A stretch of DNA of 64,000 nt from Paratrimastix pyriformis. Taxonomy: Eukaryota; Preaxostyla; Paratrimastigidae. Below are positions 32,318 to 40,775 of the stretch, in pieces. Position numbers and translations under genes: made by a program. The notes beneath the pieces were generated by a model, which worked only from the letters and a program-made list of their open reading frames with translations, made no database searches and had not been told where the DNA came from. The stretch is from the NCBI GenBank assembly GCA_027972325.1, contig JAPMOS010000008.1, positions 806,001 through 870,000 on the forward strand, read 5' to 3'. Positions within the stretch are counted from its first letter, which is position 1. Each line of letters starts with the position of its first letter.

Positions 32318-33763
32318 ATGGGACGCTCCTCGAAGGATAAGCGGGATATATATTATCGTAAGGCTAAGGAAGAAGGCTGGCGCGCCCGTTCTGCCTTTAA
32401 ACTCATGCAACTGGATGAGGAGTTCAACTTGTTCGCCGGTGTGAAACGTGCCGTCGATCTTTGCGCTGCCCCCGGGTCGTGGAGCCAGGTTGTAAGCCGA
32501 AAACTTGAGGCTATTCCGGATTCCCGGATTGTTGCTGTGGATTTGAACGAAATGGCGCCCATCAAGGGTGTCATCCAACTCCAGGGCGACATCACGAACC
32601 ATGACACCGTGGAGAGGGTCTGTATTGTTGTGCTTCCCCCACACCCGTTTCGTTGCGGTGCGACAACTAGATTATTTCTCATTTCGATGGGCTTAAGGCA
32701 GACATCGTCATCTCGGATGGCGCTCCCGACGGTCTGTGGGCCACGTCATGTCCGCGTCATTTGGCCTGCGTATCCCTTCTGTTGGCTGGCTGGCTGGCTG
32801 CTGTGGGGCCGCCTGCAGTGACGGGTCTGCACGACATGGACGAGTACCTGCAGGGCCAGCTGATCCTGGCGGCGCTGAACGTGGCCACACACATCCTGCG
32901 GCCCGACGGGAAGTTCGTGGCCAAGATCTTCCGGGGCCGGGACATCTCGCTGCTCTTCGCCCAGCTGCGGGTCTTCTTCAAGGACGTCATCGTGGCCAAG
33001 CCCCAGTCCTCCCGCAACTCCAGCATCGGTCGGCAGCCCCGCGCCGCCACCGCCCCTCCCGCACCACCTCACCCCCTCATCCACGCACCCCCCTCCCATC
33101 ATCCGCGGGAATCCTCATGGGCGCGGTCGATTCTCTGTAGAGTCCTTCGTGGTGTGCCAGCACTTCGACCTGCCCGCCGGCTACAGCCCGGTCATGATCA
33201 ACCCCTTCGAGAGCCAGTACGGTCCGCCAGCCGCCCGGCATGCCCGGCATGCCCGGCATGCGCCACCCCGCCGCCGCCTGTCCTCCCTGCCTCGCAGGCG
33301 CCGCCTGACCCTGGCCCACCCCCCACCCCCTGGCCCCTGCCCACAGGGTACCGGCCATCGGACTGCCAGAGCCCCATCAACCGGGTCCTGGTGCCCTTCC
33401 TGGCCTGCGGCGACCTGTCCGGCCTGGACAGCGACCAGTCGTATGCCTGCCCGGTCACCCCCACACACACACACACGGGTGCAGTGACATTCATGCTGTC
33501 TCTTCTACCTCTCTGTTTTTTGTTTTCCCGTTTCTTCGTTCCTTCTTTATTCGACACACACACACACGCACACACACGCACTTTCCTGTGGGCCTCACAC
33601 GTTCTCTGGGGCCTTGCCTGCTCCACGTCTTCAGGAGGGCTACCGGCACCTGGCCCCCACCCAGGCGCCCATCAACCCCATCGGGGCCGCCCCCAGACCC
33701 CAGGCCGGCGAGTCCCCCGCCCCGGCCGCCGCCCCCGTCACGGCCTCGGGAAACTCGTCATGA
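32318..33763 (+). CDS. TRM7: tRNA 2'-O-ribose methyltransferase TRM7/FTSJ1
   Basis: Six exons give 888 nt (295 residues): 32318-32617, 32671-32731, 32819-33028, 33141-33221, 33347-33453, 33635-33763. This FtsJ/RrmJ-type SAM enzyme methylates the ribose of positions 32 and 34 in the anticodon loop of certain tRNAs, working with partner subunits in the cytoplasm. Visible motifs are the N-terminal [20 protein letters not shown] and [14 protein letters not shown] (catalytic Lys), the SAM loop [15 protein letters not shown], the catalytic Asp in [18 protein letters not shown], the catalytic Lys in [12 protein letters not shown] and SSRNSSIESFVVCQ with the final Glu. Donors are GTCTGT, GTCTGT, GTCGGC, GTCCGC and GTCACC. 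Length matches the family. The C-terminus has a short Pro/Ala extension. GC content jumps at about 32720. Confidence 0.97.
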
Positions 33764-34113
33764 GGAGTCCACAGAGCCGCCACCGTTTGTTGCTGGCTGG
33801 GACCGCGCTCTCGCTCACCTTCCCGGCCTCCCTTCGAGCCGTCACTCCGGGGGCCCTTCGCTCGTCCGGTGGGTCTCTTCCCCCATCGGCGGGCCAGCGT
33901 CCCCTCTCCTCGCTTTCCCTCGCTTTCCCTCGCTTTCCCTCGCTTTCCCTCGTCCCCTTCTGAGGATCCTGTACGCACCGCTGCCTGGTTCTGATGGTCT
34001 GGGCGTCCGCCCGGGGAGGGGCGTGATGGGGAGGGATGGGAGGGGAGGGGCGAGTTTGCCGACGGGGGCGCTCTGGCCGTCGTCTCAGCCAAAGGCCCCC
34101 GTTGTGGGCGGTC
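33764..34113. other. convergent spacer between TRM7 and the Rab-like gene
   Basis: No coding signal was found. It holds about four perfect copies of the 10-bp unit CGCTTTCCCT (33911-33952). The 3' UTRs of both flanking genes must lie here. Confidence 0.5.
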
Positions 34114-35254
34114 TCACCCCCGGAAAAGGCTCCGGTTCCCCTCGACGGTCGCTGCGCCCCCCAGACGAGACCGGATGCCCCCGTCAAGCCGACCCCTCCC
34201 AGCGAGACGGGCGGGCGGAGGGCGAGGGGGTGGAGGGTTCCGTGCGATGGGTGCGGCGGAGCGAGCGGACTGCGGGTGATGTACTCGAGGAGCTCGGGGG
34301 CCCCGTCGCCCGTCTTGGCCGAGACCAGGAAGGCCTCGAGCCCCCCCAGCTCCGCACAGAGGCTGCCGCCCACCCCGTGGCCCCAGCACACCAACAAAGC
34401 CACCGGTGGTGAGCGCCCATTCCTTTGGTGGAGGCTCGGTGTCATGGCAGTGGCGGCGGGGCGGACGCGCCGATGGCCGAGAGGGAGACGCGGTGGTCCA
34501 GGTCGCCCTTGAGCCCCACCAGCACCATGACGGGCCTCGGGCCCCCGCTCCGATTCACGCCCAACAACAGGCTCCGGTGGGCCCGCCGAGCGCTCTCCAA
34601 CCCGCAGGGGTCATTCAGGTCGAAGCAGATCAGGGCCACTGCGGCCAGGAGACGGGGAAATGAGCGGGAGCAGCGCCCCTCGGCTCGCCCCCCGGTCGAG
34701 TGGAGTGCCGACCTTGGGCTCGGTAGTACTGCCGGGCCCAGTTCGATCGTTCGCCTCCCGATTGGTCCTGCGGGCTGCCTGTCAGCGGGGAGTCCAGCCG
34801 GGGGAGGCCATACGGACCCAGAACATGAACCGGATCTCCGTCGGCCCGGCCCCAGATGGCCGCCGCAGAAGCTATGCGCGGAAGGTGATGCCGACACCTC
34901 CCGCCCTCCCACAGACCAGGAATTCGGGTCCGATGACGGATCGATCGTGCTCGGGTTTCCATGTCCCCGTCGCCAGGCGCGTCAACAAGGACGTTTTCCC
35001 TACGCAGACTTGGCAGAACAAGATTCGAGTGGTGAAAAGAAAAACCACTTACAGTCACCCTCGACAATCACCTTCACAGAAACACTGGGAGGATTTCCGT
35101 CGAGGGGAGGGCTTTCCACAATTGGTTTTGAAAGTTTCGACCGATGATGTTTTTCGCATAATGAAAAAAAAAGATGGTACGCTAAAAAACCCAACCCCGA
35201 GATAGCAAATGCAATGACAATCTCTTGGAACTCGGTGGGCTGGGCGGAATGCAT
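34114..35254 (-). CDS. Rab/Ras-like small GTPase with atypical G4 motif
   Basis: Seven exons on the minus strand join in phase: 35254-35053, 35008-34917, 34871-34818, 34767-34713, 34638-34467, 34362-34271, 34151-34114, total 705 nt, 234 residues. The P-loop (GDFCVGKTSLLTRL) is split by intron 1; switch II reads FMFWDQSGGERSNWARQYYR, the WDxxG and YYR signature of Rabs; the G5 motif is FLVSAKTGDGAPELLEYI. G4 is unusual: VGLKGDLDH, with Leu where Asn is expected in NKxD, which should weaken guanine specificity. The C-terminus (VEGNRSLFRG) has no Cys for prenylation. Before the P-loop lies a hydrophobic stretch (IVIAFAISGLGFLAYHLFF) that could be a membrane anchor, or an artefact if the first exon is spliced differently. 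Intron 1 has the only classical GTAAGT donor noted. Divergent from the next gene. Confidence 0.83.
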
Positions 35255-35320
35255 GACAATCGAGTCTGATTTGCCCTGTGGTCGTCGTCACTATCCCCAG
35301 GAACGGCCGTTTTTGACGGA
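35255..35320. promoter_or_regulatory. divergent promoter between the Rab-like and coiled-coil genes
   Basis: A spacer of at most 66 bp between the two proposed start codons, in an AT-richer island. The Rab start is tentative, so the true spacer may be different in length. Confidence 0.4.
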
Positions 35321-36026
35321 ATGAAGAAGAAAGACGACCAAACGCTCAGTCCAGCAGAATTTGATAACCTCATCAAAGGCTTGCATCTATCATACCTTAT
35401 TCTCATTTTCTTTCGCAGAGAATACGCCACCTCCATTTTCAGATGATGAACGTTCACGGTACGTCTGGCTGATCCAGACTGTCCGCGTACAATACTCAAA
35501 GTTGAGTCAAGATTTAGAGCAGGCTCAAGAACAGTCCGACACATGATTGCCGCTTTTTCTTCACCTCTCTTGACCAGCGCCCGGCAATTGCAGATCCAGC
35601 TCGACAAGCAGAGGAGCGACAACGAGTATCTACGTCACCTCCACGAAGCCCTCAATCAAGAGGTTTTTGCGGCCAAGGACGAGTTGAACCAACTCCGGTC
35701 CGCTGTCGCAGCGGAGCGCACCCCGTTCTCATTCCCCCCACCCCGCGCGCGGATGGGGACGGCAGGAGCCGGTCGATCCTGTCCGACCTGCAGCAAAACT
35801 ACGCGGCCAATGTGGATCAGCTGGCCGTGCAAGCACAGGAGCTCCTCCGCCAGTCCGCCCGCCCGCCCGCCCGCCCGCCCGCCCGCCCGCCCGCCCGCCC
35901 GCCAGCCAGCCAGCCAGCCCGCCCGCCCGACAGCCCGCCCGACAGCCCGCCCGACAGCCCGCCCGACAGCCCGCCCGACAGCCCGCCCGACAGCCCGCCC
36001 GACAGCCCGCCCGACAGCCCGCCCGA

Positions 36027-36059
<33 letters not shown>

Positions 36060-38181
36060 CGACAGCCCGACAGCCAGCCAGCCCGACAGCCCGACAGCCC
36101 GACAGCCCGCCGCGCGTGCAGACCCCTCCGAGGGCCACCCCCCCGGGACGAATGGCATGGTTGATTGCTCCTCTTCTTGGTGTGGTGTCGGGCTGGGGTA
36201 CTGTGGGGTTGGGGCAGCATCTCGGGGGACGCCGACCGGCGGCACCTGCAGCAGACCATCGCCGAGATGCGGGCCGACCGGAGCTGGCTCGCATCCGTCC
36301 GCACCCGCACAGCACACACTCTCACTCCGTCCGCCCATTCGCCAGCCGCGCTTCCTGCCTGGCCTCACTCCGCGTCCTTCTGCACACCGGCACGGGCATC
36401 GGGCATCGGGAATGGCTGTGGGTCTGGGGCATGGGGCGTGGGGCATGGCTGTGCGACTGTGACTGTGACTGTGTGACTGTGACTGTGTGACTGTGACTGT
36501 GTGACTGTGACTGTGTGACTGTGACTGTGACTGTGACTGGGCCGTGCAGTGCCTGACGCAGACCAACGGCATCGTGGACCAGCAGGCGAAGCGGCTCCAG
36601 GACCTGCAGGCCCAGCTGGCTGCCGCCCAGGCCGCCCGGGACCAGCACCTCATCGAGGCCGACCAGACCAGCGCCCTGCTGGCCACCATCCAACACCAGC
36701 TCGCCGCCACTGCCCCCCAGGCCCCGGCCCGCCCCGCTGAGGACGTCCTGCCCCTACCCTCCTCCTCTTCGCAGGCCCCTTCGGCCCTGCATGCCAGTGG
36801 GCCGGCCGTGACGAGCCCGGCGCTGGAGCAGACCAGGAGCGAGGTCGAGGCCCTCCGCGCCCAGATGCAGGCCCTGGCCACCACCCCGCAGCAGCAGCCG
36901 CAGCAGCAGCCGCAGCAGCAGCCGCAGCAGCAGCCGCAGCAGCCGCAGCAGCCGCAGCCCCAACCCCAACCACAGTCACAGCCGCAGCCAGTCAGCCGCA
37001 GCGCAGCTCCACAGACGGAGCCTTCGGGTGGGCTCGCCACGGATGCGACGAGTCCAGCCGCCGCCCCCCCGGCCGCCACACCTCCCACCAATCTCCCTCC
37101 CCCGGTCGCGGCCCCGAGCAGCCTGACCCAGATTGGTGTGGCCCAGCGGCCGGGCCCCCCTGATGACGACGCGGCCAGTGAGGTCGAGGGCCCCACCGAG
37201 GAGGACGCAGCCCCTCGGGACGACCCGTCCTCCTCCCTCCTGGGCGGCCTCCCCTCGCTGCCCCAGCCCCAGCCCCAGCCCCAATCAGAGCAGAGTGCCC
37301 CAGCTGGGGGTGGGGCGTCCCCGCAGTCGCAGTCACAGTCACAGTCGCACCTCCCGCCCGAGCGCGCGGCCGGGGGGCCCGACGAGGACCCCGACCAGGA
37401 CCTGAGCGGGGTGGCCGAGGGGGAGCGGGGGCCCCGCGAGACGACCATCCTCACGGTGGGCGGCACCTCGGCCGGGGGCGACGAGGAGCCCGAGGACGGC
37501 GGGGAGGCCGACCGGGAGCTGGTCCAGCTGGCCGACGAGGAGCCGGCCCCCGAGGGCCTGGCCACCCCTGCCAGCCCCCGGGCCGACCTGCTGGGCTCCC
37601 CCCGGGGCCCCATGGCCGACGAGCCCCTGGCCGAGAGCCCCCCCAAGGACCTGCGGCCCGGCCCCTTCGCGGCCGCCACCTCGTCGCCGCCGCTCCTCGG
37701 GGCCGAGGTTCCCCGCCGGGCCAGCCGCCCCGTCCACGGGCGACAACGGGCCGCTCCCGACGCCCGTCCGACCGCCGAGAGCCCCCTCGCGCCCGCCCCG
37801 ACCACCCTCACGGCCCCCGCGGCTCTGGGGTCCCTGCCCGACGCCCCCCTGGGCTCCCCGGTGGGACACGCTGCGCCCCTCGGCAGCGGCGCGGGGGCAG
37901 TGGCTCGGGCTCAGCAGGCCGTGGCCCCCGGGGCGCCACCCGGGCAGCCCGATGATGCCGGCCAGGCGGCTGCCCTCCAGATCGAGCGGCTGGCGGCGGC
38001 CCTGGGGGGAGGCGGCCCCGGGGCGATGAGCCCCCAGCTGGCGGCGGCCCTGCTTGAGAGCCTCCAGCAGCTGGGCCCGGCCGCCCTGGGCGAGGGCCAG
38101 CAGCAGCCCTTGGCGGAGCTGCTCGCCCAGCTGACCCAGGCCATCCTCGCGGCCGGGCCCGACCCGCCGCCCCAGCCATAG
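35321..38181 (+). CDS. coiled-coil protein with polyQ and acidic C-terminus, unrecognised
   Basis: Start ATG at 35321 (MKKKDDQTLSPAEFDNLIK). A 40-nt intron (35379-35418) with a GC donor gives the in-phase join to ENTPPPFSDDERSR. Later exons encode heptad-rich helices: ARQLQIQLDKQRSDNEYLRH and LHEALNQEVFAAKDELNQLR (35579-35700), ILSDLQQNYAANVDQLAVQA (35778), LQQTIAEMRADRSWL (36247), and QCLTQTNGIVDQQAKRLQDL with LQAQLAAAQAARDQHLIEAD (36549). A CAG/CCG-coded polyQ/QP tract follows (36888-36990), then about 390 residues of Pro/Ala/Asp/Glu-rich, probably disordered chain ending at TAG 38181. Introns carry large minisatellites (35860-36110, 36460-36540). The coiled-coil plus disordered-tail layout resembles cytoskeletal or golgin-like proteins only in general shape. 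The family is not recognised. Confidence 0.65.
35860..36112. repeat. CCCGCCCG / CCCGACAG / CCAG minisatellite in an intron
   Basis: About 250 bp made of CCCG runs, at least eight copies of a 12-bp CCCGCCCGACAG unit, and CCAG runs, flanked symmetrically. It follows the exon ending QELLRQ. The unit composition changes from end to end, which suggests several rounds of expansion. Confidence 0.9.
36460..36540. repeat. GTGACT / GTGACTGT repeat in an intron
   Basis: About 80 bp of CTGTGACTGTGA-type repeat ending directly at the acceptor (GCCGTGCAG) of the QCLTQTNGIVDQ exon. Confidence 0.85.
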
Positions 38182-38391
38182 GACCACGGTTCCCTCCCCT
38201 CGCCCTCCTTCCCCCCGGATGTCGCTCCGACGCGATCCTGTAACCCTCCTTCGCCCCGTCCCGTCCGTCGAACAGAAGCATATTGTACAACAATTGGGCC
38301 GGGGAGGGGGGGGGGGGGGGGGGGGATCAGCGAATGGTTCCACCCTCCGCCCTGGCCACCGGCCGGCCGGCGCGAGGCTCAGCGGGCCCCA
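38182..38391. other. convergent spacer with poly(G) tract
   Basis: A 210-bp spacer between two gene 3' ends. A run of about 19 to 24 G (38303-38327, one A near its start) lies in it. It is short enough that the 3' UTRs may overlap. Confidence 0.5.
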
Positions 38392-40733
38392 TCAGGCCAG
38401 CTCCAATCCGGGCAGGCGCTTCCGCAGGGCCTGGGCGTTCTCGGGGGCCCAGGTGCCAATCACGGCCCGCACAAGGCGCAGCTGGGGGAACCGGCACCCC
38501 GGGGCCAGAAGCAGAGACCCCAGCGTGCCCCGCTCCTGGTCGGGGCAGAGGTCGACCTCCTCCAGGGCCTCCGACCCGGTGGCCAGCTCGACATCTCGCA
38601 GGAAGCCGCTCAGCACCAGCCGGCGCACCGGGGGCGGGCACCGGACACGCCAGTGGGCCAGCGGGTAGTCCAGCCGCAGCGTCACGTCGGCCAGGTGGGC
38701 CGGCAGGCGAGCCTCGAGGGCCTCCCACGCGGCGGCCTGCTGGGGGTTGCCCAGCCGCAGGATCAGGGACTCCAGGCGGGCCCCCAGGGGCCCCTCCAGG
38801 AAGGCCAGCCGCTCGGCCCAGGTCAGCCCGGGGACCGGCCTCAGGCGGCACCGCCCCAAAAGGGGGGTCGCGGTCGCCGCGTGGATGCTGAGGGGCGCGA
38901 AGAGCGACGTGACCAGCAGGCCGTCCAGCCGGCCGCACCGGAGGGTGAGGGCGAACGGCGGCAGGCCCTCGCGGTCCTCGTCGGCCAGGGGCGGGCCCCG
39001 GAAGGTGACCCGGAGCCGCTCCAGGAACGCCGAGTCCACCGCCAGGGCCGCCAGAGGGCCACCCCGGGGGCAGGAGCCGCCGACCGCCTGCAGGCGCACC
39101 TCGAGGTCGCGCAGGGAGGGCCCCGGGAGCAGGGCGACCTCTTCGGCCCAGGACGCGACCCGCAGCACAAGCCGGCGCATGACCACCAGCCCGGCGAGCC
39201 CCACCAGGCGCTGCGCCTCGGCCAGGTCGGCTCGCACCCCGGCGATGGTGTGCAGGCGCCCCGTGAGGCCGCCCGGGCAGCCGAGGCTGCGCACCCAGGG
39301 CTGGACGGCCCGCCCCAAGTCGGCGCTGGTCCTGGGGGCGCCGGACAGGGTCTGCAGGAGTGGGCACGGGCAACTCAGCCGGACGGAGCCCTGGGCCGAG
39401 AGGCGCCCCAAGGTCTTCAGGGCCGGGCACTGCAGGTCAACATCGAAGGGGTCGTCTCGGTCGGGCAGCAGCAGGTGCTCAAGCACCGGGCAGGCCACCC
39501 GACAGCGGGCGAGCCCCTTGGCAGCCCCCAGGCGCAGCAGGCGGAGGGTGGCGCTCTCCACCTCGAAGGTCGGATCGGGTGACACCACGCAGAGCGAGAG
39601 CCGCTCCAGGCGGTCCATCAGCCGCTGCGGAAGCGGGGGGCGCTGGGCGGACGTCAGGCTCAGCTGGCGGAGCCGGGGCGGCAGGGCCTCGAGGGCCTCA
39701 AGGACGGCCGCTTCCTGGGGGACGCGCGGCCCGAGGACGACCCCCTCCAGGGTGGCCGCGTGGGCCGCCAGCAGCCGCCGGATGGCGGTCGGGTCCGCGA
39801 AGGGGATCGCCACCCACTGCAGCGGGCACGGTGCGGCGCAGAGGGACTCGATGGTCTCGGGGGCGAAGCCGCCCAGCTCGAGGCGTCGCAGGGCCGGGTA
39901 GCGGGTGCAGTCGAGCGCCACCGGCTCGCTCGCGGACATGCCTTCCACCGCCAGCTCCTCCAGCTGGGGCAGGGGCGGCAGCAGGGGCCCCCAGGGCACC
40001 AGAGGGACGTGGAACAGCCGCAGTCGGACCAACCCGGGGCATGCGGCCAGCCCGTCGAAGCGGAGCGCGTGCGAGGTGGTCTGCCAGTGGAGCTGCAGCT
40101 CCCCCAGGCGCGGAAACCCGGCCCCGAGGCCCCGCAGAAGGACGTTGCCCGGCCGGACGCCCGTGAGGGGCAGCTGCAGTGAAACCAGCCCCGATAGGTG
40201 GGACAGCATCCGCAGAACAGCATCTTCGCGCAGTCCCGCTAGGGTGGGGATGCGAAGCAAGCGGAGAGCAGTGTGCCCTGCAAAGGCGGCGTCCACCCAT
40301 CCACCGAAGAAGCTTTTTTCACGTCCGCAGCCCGTCACAGCCACCCCGGGGTGCAACCGCAACTCCTCTAGCCCAAGGCATGGTCCCACCAGTGCCGCCA
40401 GGGCGTCGGCTGGCGGGACGGGAGTGTCGCTCCCCGGAAACATATCGTCCCACGAATTCGCGTCACGGGAGAGCCTGTCGATCACCCCATCAATTCCACT
40501 CGTATCAGGGCATTGGTACTGCACACCAAATGAAAGCCGCTGCGCAGTTCCGCGAATGGCCACTCTGAGAGGGTGGCAGAGCCCGATGAATTGGCAATAT
40601 GACAGGAGAGGAAAATTGGTTCGGTCGATCAAATACCATAACAAATCCGTCGGGAGCTGCCAGAAGGTTGGCACGTCGGAGGGGGGGGGGAAAAAAAAGA
40701 GCAGACCGTAGGCACCCACCCATTCTCTGCCAT
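38392..40733 (-). CDS. LRR / F-box-like protein
   Basis: Two exons. Exon 1 is tiny (40733-40707, MAENGWVPT); a 50-nt intron (GTCTGC donor) joins in phase to LPTDLLWYLIDRTN at 40656, and the frame then runs uninterrupted to TGA at 38392, 763 residues in all. The N-terminus (LPTDLLWYLIDRTNFPLLSY, CQFIGLCHPLRVAIRG) looks like an F-box-type helical motif. The rest is a long series of irregular leucine-rich repeats of the LxxLxLxxC/LxxL type, for example LGLEELRLHPG, LRLLRIPTLAG, LVSLQLPLTG, LGELQLHW, LVRLRLFHVPLV, LEELAVEGM and LRRLELGGF. Such proteins commonly act as substrate adaptors of SCF ubiquitin ligases, but a Skp1-binding surface cannot be confirmed here. It is divergent from DBR1 with only 42 bp between start codons. 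Confidence 0.8.
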
Positions 40734-40775
40734 ATAATCGCTTGAACCTTGAGGTTGCCTCCGCCAGCCGCCGAG
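40734..40775. promoter_or_regulatory. 42-bp divergent promoter, LRR gene / DBR1
   Basis: Both flanking starts are well supported, the right one by DBR1's conserved N-terminus and the left one by an in-phase mini-exon. No TATA element is obvious. Confidence 0.6.

Noticed and set aside
35817-37811. A 664-codon minus-strand open frame opposite the coiled-coil gene
   Set aside because: It is a shadow of the plus-strand exons plus minisatellite: Gly/Arg/Ala-rich with repeated units and no conserved motifs, while the plus strand has clear coiled-coil exons and splice sites.
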